Shown here in pieces: positions 1 through 6,362 of a stretch of DNA of 11,019 nucleotides. Positions within the stretch are counted from its first letter, which is position 1; every line of letters begins with the position of its first letter. The translations under genes and the position numbers were made by a program. The notes beneath the pieces are model-generated. The model saw only the letters and a list, made by a program, of their open reading frames with translations, had not been told where the DNA came from and ran no database searches. The stretch is from UBA509 sp038729325. GTDB taxonomy: Archaea > Thermoplasmatota > Thermoplasmata > Thermoplasmatales > Thermoplasmataceae. The stretch covers positions 1 through 11,019 of the forward strand of contig JAVYSG010000042.1 in NCBI GenBank assembly GCA_038729325.1, written 5' to 3'.

Positions 1-808
1 TGCCTTCTGATCCAGGGGAATTCAAGGAGAAAGTCAGATTATCTGTGTAGTTTGATGAAACGCCTGATGAATATATATGCGAAGCCGACAGCACGGGAAT
101 AACCACTGGGGTGCTTTCCTCCTCCACAATGGTAAAGACTGCGAAAACAAGAATCACAGCAACAGTTAATGATATGAACCTGTGAGATAAAATCTTTCGA
201 AGGATTCGGGACATGCCATTAAACACGGAAGCAGATAGCGATCGCAACGCACTGTTGCCTTCTGCCCTGATTTTCCGTACTTTCCTGTTAATTGGTCCCG
301 CTACAAAAATCAGTATGGCACATGTTACGGAGATCAAGGAAGCCATAAACACGTGCTCTGATATGGTATATGATGAGGGACCACCAACAAGCGGGTCCAC
401 AGGATATGGGGGATGTGTGAATTCATAATCTGAAAAGGATGACGGATTTGAACTTCCAGTGTAAACAACGTAATAGGATCCAAGCAGATCATTATACAAT
501 AATGCACCCGGCCCGTCTGCATACCTTATGGGTGTAACCGAAAGAGAATTGATGTTATTTGAATCCAGCTTCCCTAAGTTGAAGGCAGGAACAAGAAAGA
601 AATCTGATCCACTGGCATTATTCCATTCAATTGAACCTGTACTTTTGATCCATATGCTGATCTCCGGGCTTACATACATGTCGCTCTTATAATGGCTGTA
701 TTGATTTGATATGATCTCCTGGCTGTAAACATCGCCTCCGGATATGGCTCCGAATATTATGCCCAGAAGCAGGAGTACAACAGCCAGGACAATAAGCCAC
801 ATTCGCAT
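1..808 (-). CDS. Unrecognised multi-pass membrane protein, N-terminal part (runs off left edge)
   Basis: An uninterrupted minus-strand reading frame runs from the ATG at 808 to the window edge, giving 269 residues with no stop. It begins MRMWLIV and continues into a hydrophobic segment (about residues 4-22), either a signal anchor or signal peptide. A polar, Ser/Asn/Tyr/Pro-rich region follows (about 23-150), then a second membrane segment (about 152-171), a basic stretch with several Arg/Lys (about 172-210), a third membrane segment (about 211-228) and another polar region. The basic stretch should be cytoplasmic, which puts both polar regions outside the cell. Sequons at N64, N253 and N257 would then be available for glycosylation. 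M3 is an alternative start, but M1 fits the TATA-like box 22-29 nt upstream. I do not recognise the family and assign no function. Confidence is high that it is a gene. Confidence 0.8.
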   Translation of the reverse strand, partial: MRMWLIVLAVVLLLLGIIFGAISGGDVYSQEIISNQYSHYKSDMYVSPEISIWIKSTGSIEWNNASGSDFFLVPAFNLGKLDSNNINSLSVTPIRYADGPGALLYNDLLGSYYVVYTGSSNPSSFSDYEFTHPPYPVDPLVGGPSSYTISEHVFMASLISVTCAILIFVAGPINRKVRKIRAEGNSALRSLSASVFNGMSRILRKILSHRFISLTVAVILVFAVFTIVEEESTPVVIPVLSASHIYSSGVSSNYTDNLTFSLNSPGSEG

Positions 809-828
809 ATGATGTTATATAAATGATA

Positions 829-839
829 AAATATATTAA
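829..839 (-). promoter_or_regulatory. TATA-like box for the membrane protein gene
   Basis: On the minus strand the AT-only stretch TTAATATATTT lies about 21-31 nt before the ATG at 808, the spacing expected if transcription starts at the start codon. No Shine-Dalgarno is present between box and ATG. The assignment rests on position and composition only. Confidence 0.5.
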
Positions 840-860
840 TATTCTGATTACCACTACGGA

Positions 861-1090
861 ATGGATACAATCTGGCATCCTCTCCATCGCAATCGATATG
901 AGATTCCTGCTTCATCAACGGTGCCTTCCTCATATATTCCAGAAGTCTTACTCCATCTTCAGCCATTTTTCGATGGTTTATCAGGCTTCAATTCCGGCGT
1001 GCCCTGCGGTAGTTGAAAATTGGTGCTTCTATGACATATGCGCATTTTGCTCACACCCGTTCCATGACGCAATTCATCCACATCGCAGGC
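861..1090 (-). pseudogene. Possible degenerate TnpB (IS605-type) C-terminal tail
   Basis: Two minus-strand frames read like protein and join head to tail with one frameshift. The first (about 1090-959) contains QGTPELKPDKPSKNG and then a stop. The second starts at the ATG at 966 and contains APLMKQESH. TnpB proteins of archaeal IS200/IS605 elements often end in a variable tail with TPE.KPVE-like and KQE-like motifs after the zinc finger, and the order here fits. No zinc finger, RuvC motif or TnpA gene is visible, so at best this is a fragment. The call rests on remembered family patterns and could be chance. Confidence 0.22.
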
Positions 1091-1142
1091 TCAGTGGCTT
1101 TCCTGCTCAAACGTATTGAAAAATTATTCTGGAGGTAAAGTT

Positions 1143-1202
1143 ATGGTTTTAATAAAAATCCTAATAGAATTCACTGTTTTATGTAAAAGGTGGTTATTCT
1201 AA
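1143..1202 (+). CDS. Putative 19-residue micro-ORF with strong Shine-Dalgarno
   Basis: The ORF encodes MVLIKILIEFTVLCKRWLF, a hydrophobic peptide with a basic patch near its end. GGAGGT at 1131-1136 sits 6 nt before the ATG, a near-ideal ribosome binding site in a window where most first genes have none. It ends 86 nt before the acyl-CoA synthetase start. It could be a small membrane peptide or a leader peptide, or the purine-rich motif may be accidental. No family is recognised. Confidence 0.22.
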   Translation: MVLIKILIEFTVLCKRWLF

Positions 1203-1253
1203 AGAATCGCCAGATTTCCTGTGTCTGTTGAACATAATTATCCCTGGCGCTCA

Positions 1254-1268
1254 TTTAATAACCTTTAA
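1254..1268 (+). promoter_or_regulatory. Promoter (TATA-like) of the acyl-CoA synthetase gene
   Basis: TTTAATAACCTTTAA is centred about 28 nt upstream of the ATG at 1289 and no ribosome binding site follows, as in leaderless archaeal genes. The spacing favours the ATG at 1289 over the in-frame ATG at 1298. Confidence 0.45.
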
Positions 1269-1288
1269 GGGCATTTCATAAACAGAAG

Positions 1289-3412
1289 ATGATTAAAATG
1301 GGAGCTGAAGGCAGTGTCATTGCTGATGTTGATATCCAGAAAATGTTCAAGCCTGCTTCAATCGCAGTGGTGGGTGCATCATCTGATCCCGATAAAATAG
1401 GGTACCAGATTGTTCTCAACCTTAAGGATGGCGGATATAAGGGGAAAATATTCCCAGTAAATCCAAAGGCAAAGGAAATCCTAGGATTGAAGGTTTATCC
1501 AGATGTGGCAGCAATAGGGGAGAAAATCGATCTCGCCCTGCTCTCTGTTCCCGCTGCCATAACTCCACAGGTTGCCGACGAATGCGGGAAAGCCGGAGTT
1601 GGAAGCATAATAGTTGTTGCGTCTGGCTTTTCTGAGGTTGGCAACAGCGATCTTGAGACAAAGCTCCTGGACTCCGTAAAGAAATACAACATGAGAATGC
1701 TCGGGCCCAATGTTGTTGGCCTGCTCAGCAACCCCATGAGAATGAATGCATCATTTGCTCCTTTCCTGCCGTATGCAGGCAGGATCGGAATGGTTTCCCA
1801 GAGTGGTGCAATGATTATAGCGCTGGATGCAAAGACCTGGGTGGGCAGAATCGGAATGAGCTACCTGGTCAGCATAGGAAATATGGCTGACCTTGATTTC
1901 TCTGATATTCTCACATATCTCGAAAATGATGATGATACTTCATGCATTACACTTTACGTTGAAGGAATTAAGAACGGGAGGAGATTTCTTGAGGTTGGAA
2001 AGAAATCCACCAAACCCATAGTAATGCTCAAGGCCGGGAAATCTAAGCACGGGTCAGTTGCTGCCAGTTCTCACACGGGTTCCCTGGCAGGATCTGACAA
2101 GATTTACGATGGAGCAATGAAGCAGGCAGGCATCCTAAGAGCAGAGACAATAGACGATCTCTTTGACATGTCTCTGGCGCTTTCTCTTCAGCCAACCATG
2201 AAGGGCCCAAACCTCCTAATAATAACAAATGGCGGAGGCATCGGAGTTCTTGCAACCGATGCCAGCGAAATTTATGGTATCCCCATTGATACACCAGGTG
2301 AAGATCTTCGCAGCAAGCTTGCAGCTTTCATGCCCTCTTTTGCCAGCACAAAAAATCCCATAGATATGAGTGCAATGGCAACCGGAAGTACCTATCAGGA
2401 TGTTATTTCTAACGCTCTGCAGGATCCTGGAGTGGACGGAGTTGTGGTTCTTTACTGCGAGGTTTCAAATCTTGATCCGCAGGTTGCTGCCAGGTCCATT
2501 CTGAAGGGCAAAATTGAATCGGGAGTTGACAAACCGGTGTGCGTTGGCATGGTTGGTGGGGAGGCAACTGAACGCGCAATTGAATGGCTCCAGAAGAATG
2601 AGATCCCTTCGTATACCTCACCGGAGAGAGCCGTGATGGCCATGTCAACCCTGAGAAAGCATGAGATACTTAACGAAAACAGGAAAGCAGAAGCCGATAT
2701 AGCTGGAATCAGACGCGAGGAAGTGGATTCAATTCTTCGTGAAAAGATTGGAAGCGGAAACAGGATGATCTCTGAGATAGAATCAAAGAAAATATTCAGC
2801 CTGTATGGTATACACGTGAATTCCAGTGAACTTGCCACCAGTGAGCAGGAACTTCTCAGAATATCGGAAAATTTTCAGTTTCCGGTGGTTCTCAAAATAC
2901 AGAGCAGGGACATATCACATAAATTTGACGTTGGGGGAGTCATGCTGGGCATAAAGAACAGAGATGACCTGATAGATTCCTATCACCGGATGTTAAAGAC
3001 AGTGTCACAGAAGGCCCCGGATGCAAAAATAGACGGAGTTGTGGTTGAAGAAATGCTCAGGCCGGGTCTTGAGACAATAGTCGGGACTGCTGCTGATCCA
3101 TCTTTTGGGCCGTCCGTAATGTTCGGAATGGGCGGAACGAATGTTGAGGCCATTGGAGACGTGACCTTCAGGGTGGCACCAGTGGACAGCTTCAATGCCA
3201 GGCAGATGATCTCGGAGACGCTTGCAGGCAGGCTTTTCAAGGGTACAAGAGGCAGGAAGGATCTCGATATGGATTCTGTTATTGACACCATTCAGAGAAT
3301 AGGACTCCTTGCATATAATCATCCCCAGATAAAGGAAATTGACGTAAACCCCCTTACTGTCTACGACGATGGCTGTGTTGCAGTGGATGCCAGGATAATT
3401 CTGAACGAATGA
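1289..3412 (+). CDS. ADP-forming acetyl/acyl-CoA synthetase, fused alpha-beta
   Basis: The enzyme converts acyl-CoA, ADP and phosphate to the free acid, ATP and CoA, a cytosolic substrate-level phosphorylation used by archaea that ferment peptides or sugars. At 707 residues it matches the single-chain form in which alpha and beta subunits are fused. Residues about 15-110 form the CoA-binding Rossmann-like domain (AVVGASSDP near 26-34). Residues about 155-450 are the succinyl-CoA-ligase-like domains; SSHTGSLAGSD (260-270) carries the expected phosphohistidine, His262. From about 485 to the end is the ATP-grasp domain, with DISHKFDVGGV (541-551) including His544, equivalent to the second, beta-subunit His that relays phosphate. 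EIDVNPL (683-689) is the usual metal/nucleotide-binding end motif. All key residues look intact. Substrate choice (acetate, branched or aryl acids) cannot be read from the sequence. Confidence 0.95.
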   Translation: MIKMGAEGSVIADVDIQKMFKPASIAVVGASSDPDKIGYQIVLNLKDGGYKGKIFPVNPKAKEILGLKVYPDVAAIGEKIDLALLSVPAAITPQVADECGKAGVGSIIVVASGFSEVGNSDLETKLLDSVKKYNMRMLGPNVVGLLSNPMRMNASFAPFLPYAGRIGMVSQSGAMIIALDAKTWVGRIGMSYLVSIGNMADLDFSDILTYLENDDDTSCITLYVEGIKNGRRFLEVGKKSTKPIVMLKAGKSKHGSVAASSHTGSLAGSDKIYDGAMKQAGILRAETIDDLFDMSLALSLQPTMKGPNLLIITNGGGIGVLATDASEIYGIPIDTPGEDLRSKLAAFMPSFASTKNPIDMSAMATGSTYQDVISNALQDPGVDGVVVLYCEVSNLDPQVAARSILKGKIESGVDKPVCVGMVGGEATERAIEWLQKNEIPSYTSPERAVMAMSTLRKHEILNENRKAEADIAGIRREEVDSILREKIGSGNRMISEIESKKIFSLYGIHVNSSELATSEQELLRISENFQFPVVLKIQSRDISHKFDVGGVMLGIKNRDDLIDSYHRMLKTVSQKAPDAKIDGVVVEEMLRPGLETIVGTAADPSFGPSVMFGMGGTNVEAIGDVTFRVAPVDSFNARQMISETLAGRLFKGTRGRKDLDMDSVIDTIQRIGLLAYNHPQIKEIDVNPLTVYDDGCVAVDARIILNE

Positions 3413-3418
3413 TCTCCA

Positions 3419-3442
3419 TCAATTTTTCAAAAAAAAAATTTA
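3419..3442. terminator. Bidirectional A/T-tract terminator zone between convergent genes
   Basis: Just after the synthetase stop the plus strand has five T (3423-3427) and then ten A (3429-3438). On the minus strand the A-run is read as ten T just past the SQR-like gene, as in archaeal U-tract terminators. The shorter T5 could serve the synthetase transcript. No strong hairpin is needed in archaea and none is evident. Confidence 0.5.
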
Positions 3443-3465
3443 CCAGGAATCTGCCCGGGAACTGT

Positions 3466-4713
3466 TCACCTGACAACCATGCCTGGAATCTCCCTGACAG
3501 GGGAAATTGGAGGTACTCCCTTAAGGAGCTCCATGTAATCCTCGCCAAAGTAGGGCTTGAAAACAAATTCCATGTTTCCTTTAATAGCTTCCCAGTACAT
3601 TGCCTCCATCATTTTCTTCATCATGTACCTTTCATGTGTCGGCCTGAGCTTCAGTACTGGTTTTGAATAGGTTCCTATTACAAATGTTGCCTTTTCGTAT
3701 CCTGTTTCCATGGAACACTGGGTTCTACCTGTAAATATAGCCTTCTCATTGATGTTTTCAATGTTGTTTGCGATGTTCTCCACCACTACCTCAGCTTCAA
3801 GGTGGGCCTCTACTCCAGCCTTTGATATCGGTATGTTTGTGACATCACCGATGGCAAAGGCATTGCTGTGATCGGAAATATGAAGGTCCCGCTTATCGGT
3901 CCTGATCCAGCCATCATCATCCACAAATGGTTGACCTCTCAGGAAGTTTGAAGTCCTGTGGGGAGGCACCATCATAAGAGTATCATACTGAACTTCATCT
4001 CCTTCGAGTGAGTAGACCGTTCTTTTTTCAGGATCTGCATAATCCACCGTAAATCCTGGTATCACCTCAATATTCCTGTCCTTGAAAAGTGGCTCAATTA
4101 CTTCATTTATAGGCTCCGCCGGATACGTTCTGAGATACGGTGTTACAAACTTTATCCTCACATTGCCACGTTTGCCGTTTTTTGTCAGATACTCGTCCAG
4201 CAGGAGAGCTGATTCGTTCGGGGATGGCGGGCACTTGTAAGGCAGGCCGGCGATGCCCATCACGACAGTCCCTGTGGATATTGCCTGAATTTTTCTGTAG
4301 ATTTCGGCTGAACTGACTGCACTGGAATGAAAATCAAGGTTGTGAGTTCTCAGTCCCTTAATCTGATCATAGTCCGGCTGGCAACCTGTTGCAATAATAA
4401 GGTAATCAAAATCCACTTTCCTTCCACTGTCGGTCAGTGCAAAGCCGTTATCCATGTCGACCTTACTGCAGGTCTCCTGTATGAGTTCTATACCCGGATG
4501 AATAAGGGATGAAGTGCGTCTTCTGACCGAATCAGGAGAGGAACCCTTGAACGCTATACCAATGTACCCCGGTTGAAACTCATGAAATTCTGAAGGCTCA
4601 ATCAGCGATATGTGAGTTCTGCCCTTCTTTATCCTGTCCCCCAGTCTCTTTGAAAGGCCGTTGGCTGCCATCAGTCCTCCAGCACCTCCACCGATAACGA
4701 GGATGTTGCTCAT
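3466..4713 (-). CDS. SQR-like FAD-dependent oxidoreductase (sulfide:quinone reductase family)
   Basis: This 415-residue flavoprotein belongs to the pyridine-nucleotide-disulfide oxidoreductase fold. ILVIGGGAGG (4-13) is the FAD dinucleotide-binding motif, IIATGC (106-111) the second conserved strand, and AFAIGD (285-290) the motif that contacts the FAD ribityl/phosphate. Cysteines at 111 (ATGC), 161 (YKCPPSP) and 333 (TQCSMETG) fall where sulfide:quinone oxidoreductases carry their redox/persulfide cysteines. The sequence from about 361 has an amphipathic Met/Lys-rich helix that could touch the membrane near quinone. Inferred role: oxidising sulfide to sulfane sulfur with electrons passing to quinone. 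Related type II NADH dehydrogenases and flavocytochrome c are alternatives, but the cysteines and the tusA/dsrE neighbours favour SQR. The start overlaps the tusA stop by 4 nt (ATGA), implying coupled translation. Confidence 0.82.
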   Translation of the reverse strand: MSNILVIGGGAGGLMAANGLSKRLGDRIKKGRTHISLIEPSEFHEFQPGYIGIAFKGSSPDSVRRRTSSLIHPGIELIQETCSKVDMDNGFALTDSGRKVDFDYLIIATGCQPDYDQIKGLRTHNLDFHSSAVSSAEIYRKIQAISTGTVVMGIAGLPYKCPPSPNESALLLDEYLTKNGKRGNVRIKFVTPYLRTYPAEPINEVIEPLFKDRNIEVIPGFTVDYADPEKRTVYSLEGDEVQYDTLMMVPPHRTSNFLRGQPFVDDDGWIRTDKRDLHISDHSNAFAIGDVTNIPISKAGVEAHLEAEVVVENIANNIENINEKAIFTGRTQCSMETGYEKATFVIGTYSKPVLKLRPTHERYMMKKMMEAMYWEAIKGNMEFVFKPYFGEDYMELLKGVPPISPVREIPGMVVR

Positions 4714-4973
4714 GCCTTCACCTCCTGCGCTTCCTCCCTCTTCCCGGTTATCTTAATGGTCACCGTATATATTCCAGCATCCTCCTTTACATCGATGAGT
4801 TCATTCCTGGTTCTTTCGCACCAGCTTCTGGAATCAGCTTTTATGCCTGCATCTGTGGCGAGCACCACAATGACATCCCCATTCCGGGCTTTCCTGTAAG
4901 CCCGTATGATATCGGTCAGAGGACCGGGGCATGCTGTACCCCTGCTGTCCACATTTATTGTTACCATATGCAT
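4710..4973 (-). CDS. tusA: TusA-family sulfur carrier protein
   Basis: TusA proteins carry sulfane sulfur as a persulfide on a conserved cysteine and pass it between enzymes in the cytoplasm. This 87-residue protein has the family signature CPGPL with Cys15, followed by the typical beta-alpha-beta-alpha-beta pattern and the ATDAGIKAD (about 40-48) and SWCE (51-54) stretches of the family. The extra Cys53 is common at this position. The start is ambiguous. The ATG at 4973 lies 3 nt after the dsrE stop; the in-frame ATG at 4967 (M3) is preceded by AGGCGAT at 4972-4978, a fair Shine-Dalgarno, so the mature start may be MVTINVDSRG. It lies between a DsrE-family gene and the SQR-like gene, which it overlaps, so it is the obvious sulfur acceptor of the unit. 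Confidence 0.9.
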   Translation of the reverse strand: MHMVTINVDSRGTACPGPLTDIIRAYRKARNGDVIVVLATDAGIKADSRSWCERTRNELIDVKEDAGIYTVTIKITGKREEAQEVKA

Positions 4974-4976
4974 CGC

Positions 4977-5393
4977 CTAGATGAAGATAACTTCACCATT
5001 TCCAGCACCCTGCATGAACGCAGCTGCTCCTATTATGTCATCAACCAGTGGATCAAGATCTGATTTCTTCAGATTCAGTGCCGTTGCCATAAGTGAGCAC
5101 ATGTAAATTTTCACATCACCAATCTCTCTGGATGTCTCCAGCATTCCATGCCAGTTACCCGAGTTGATTCTCTGAAGTCCGGGTCCAAGTTCGGCCATGA
5201 ATTTGTCAAACCCTGCAGGCAGGACGTTTGCTGTCTTGTATCCTTCTTTCCTGAATGCAGGCACCGCAGTAGCAGTTACAAATATCCTCACTGGAAGCCC
5301 GAGATTTGCGGCTGTCTGTGTCAGTACACCCATGTTTATCAGCTTATCAACAGTTCCTGTGGACATCACCATATTCAAACTCTCTCCAGCCAT
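4977..5393 (-). CDS. DsrE/DsrF-family sulfur-relay protein
   Basis: This 138-residue protein matches the small DsrE/TusD-type fold. After an initial strand, NLGLPVRIFVTATAV (30-44) is the second strand region, and KIYMCSLMATAL (95-106) places Cys99 where DsrE proteins carry the sulfur-binding cysteine. The end, AAAFMQGAGNGEVIFI, is the usual final helix and strand. These proteins exchange persulfide sulfur with TusA, which is encoded next. The MVMSTGTVDK opening and extended middle resemble the DsrE2/peroxiredoxin-like subgroup, but here there is no N-terminal membrane segment. AAGGTGGTG (5401-5409) lies 7 nt before the ATG as a plausible ribosome binding site. It is the first gene of the dsrE-tusA-sqr operon. 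Confidence 0.85.
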   Translation of the reverse strand: MAGESLNMVMSTGTVDKLINMGVLTQTAANLGLPVRIFVTATAVPAFRKEGYKTANVLPAGFDKFMAELGPGLQRINSGNWHGMLETSREIGDVKIYMCSLMATALNLKKSDLDPLVDDIIGAAAFMQGAGNGEVIFI

Positions 5394-5419
5394 TTTACAA
5401 CACCACCTTTCTTTATCTG

Positions 5420-5434
5420 CCGGTTATATACCGG
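5420..5434 (-). promoter_or_regulatory. TATA box embedded in an inverted repeat, sulfur-operon promoter
   Basis: The site reads CCGGT-TATAT-ACCGG: 5-bp inverted arms around the TATA core, centred 34 nt upstream of the dsrE ATG. This predicts a leader of roughly 8 nt. A dimeric repressor bound here would block TBP, so the palindrome is a candidate operator. Both the promoter and the operator roles are inferred from position and symmetry. Confidence 0.5.
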
Positions 5435-5515
5435 ATCATCCTTCCATAGCTTTCCGATCCCGGTTTGCCCGGGGCATGATGCTTCTTGCATTTTCTGTGA
5501 ACGTGGATGTTGCTG

Positions 5516-5536
5516 CTCAATGTGCCCTACATTGAG
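5516..5536. repeat. Perfect 8-bp inverted repeat
   Basis: CTCAATGT-GCCCT-ACATTGAG is an exact palindrome with a 5-nt spacer, about 125-145 nt upstream of dsrE. It could be a regulator binding site or an RNA hairpin. A second, shorter repeat, AGATC-AGGTA-GATCT, follows at 5541-5555 with the same spacer length. Confidence 0.6.
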
Positions 5537-5663
5537 TCGTTGAGATCAGGTAGATCTGACCCGGATGGAATTCTGTCGGTCCATGTGGCGATCGTGATTC
5601 AAACCTGGATCAATTTTTTATTACCAGCGGATACTAAAGGGAGTTCCCTAACCAATTAGGATG

Positions 5664-5698
5664 TTAATTATTTTAAACACAATAAGTTTAAATATTAA
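5664..5698. repeat. AT-rich imperfect inverted repeat
   Basis: TTTAAAC (5672-5678) and GTTTAAA (5686-5692) form perfect 7-bp arms with a 7-nt loop. With a 2-nt bulge the pairing extends outward through TTAAT...ATTAA. It overlaps the end of the possible transposase remnant and could be a terminator-like hairpin, an old element end, or simply an AT-rich promoter zone. Confidence 0.45.
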
Positions 5699-5813
5699 GA
5701 ATGAAAAATTTCACTCGGCATTCATAACCGACAGCCTCCCTGACTTCATTAGCAACATATTTCTTTCTCAGTGCATTTTCAGGGGTTATGATATCCAGAG
5801 CACCGTAATGCGA
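5688..5813 (-). pseudogene. Possible C-terminal remnant of a DDE transposase
   Basis: The last 41 residues of a minus-strand frame contain HYGALDIITPENALRKKYV, reminiscent of the HGALGYxTPEEALR-type ending of IS3/IS481-family integrase-core transposases (Y/H-GAL, TPE, basic end). Upstream sequence in this frame is unconvincing and soon runs into the tRNA, so only a tail would survive. The resemblance is short and from memory; chance similarity is quite possible. Confidence 0.2.
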
Positions 5814-6023
5814 GGATATCAACAACAATGAAGTGAGATACAGTACCAACCCTGGGATTAAGCTCTGCGGGTCTCGGGATTGCCTGAAAATATGCGGACG
5901 CAAACAACTTTGTTCATCTGGAATGCGTAACCGGACGTGAAACCCACCTTCCATCTTTGAATCCAGGGATATGGAAAGACTACATACCGCCTTATAAACT
6001 GCCGGCTTGTAATTTTGTATTAA

Positions 6024-6097
6024 CGCCCGAGCCGGGATTCGAACCCGAATCTGAGGCTCCGCAGGCCTCCAGGATATCCAAATTACCCCACTCGGGC
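6024..6097 (-). tRNA. tRNA-Arg (anticodon GCG)
   Basis: The minus strand from 6097 folds as a full cloverleaf. Acceptor GCCCGAG pairs with CTCGGGC. The D-arm carries GG in its loop. The anticodon stem GAGGC/GCCTC encloses the loop CTGCGGA, with U33 and anticodon GCG reading CGC/CGU arginine codons. The T-arm TCGGG-TTCGAAT-CCCGG has a single U-G pair. The discriminator is G (6024) and the following TTA shows that CCA is not encoded, as is usual in archaea. No intron is seen. The loop and D-arm layout match known archaeal tRNA-Arg(GCG). Confidence 0.92.
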
Positions 6098-6362
6098 AGT
6101 TCCGCATTGTACCCGCGCTTCAGCATAACGCATATTTCATGCCTTAACAGGTCACAAAGCTGTCTCTGATTGTTCCTCTGCTATTATTATTTACGCGTCA
6201 TGCTTACTGCAAAAAGTTAAATGGAAGGAATCGTAGATTGGTGATAACCATAAACTGTGGCTTACCTGGAGTAAGGTTTTGAAATGGACCTGCAATATAT
6301 ACCGGCCTTTACTGTTAGCAGGAAATGACTCTATGGACGTTTCACAGATTATTAGCCTGCCT

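Larger units (their letters stand above)
809..1288. other. Intergenic region with possible transposase debris and a micro-ORF
   Basis: About 480 bases lie between two divergent genes. The ends hold the two promoters. The middle holds a possible decayed TnpB-type tail on the minus strand (about 861-1090) and a 19-codon plus-strand ORF with a strong Shine-Dalgarno at 1143. Longer open frames here, for example plus 823-1119, have Cys/His/Pro-rich composition unlike the neighbouring genes and I treat them as chance. Confidence 0.5.
5394..6023. other. Gene-poor region with inverted repeats and possible transposase remnant
   Basis: About 630 bases separate the sulfur operon from the tRNA. They hold the operon promoter, a perfect 8-bp hairpin repeat (5516-5536), an AT-rich imperfect inverted repeat (5664-5698) and a possible DDE-transposase tail (5688-5813). 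A minus-strand frame open from 6107 to 5688 runs through the tRNA and is not a gene as a whole. Near 5991-6002 the minus strand has CAGTTTATAAGG, a TATA-like stretch with no identified gene below it. Confidence 0.5.

Noticed and set aside
823..1119. A 98-codon plus-strand frame upstream of the synthetase
   Set aside because: The composition is rich in Cys, His and Trp with no family resemblance. It lacks a ribosome binding site and the opposite strand reads better.
2452..2838. Long minus-strand frames inside the acyl-CoA synthetase
   Set aside because: Antisense shadows of a well-supported gene; Ser-rich and without motifs.
5148..5543. Plus-strand frames over the dsrE gene
   Set aside because: They are shadows of the minus-strand gene; Cys/His/Pro-rich translation without any motif.
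5688..6107. A 139-codon minus-strand open frame as a whole gene
   Set aside because: Its first third is the tRNA-Arg gene read through, and the middle has no protein-like pattern. Only its last 41 codons are kept, as a weak transposase-remnant candidate.
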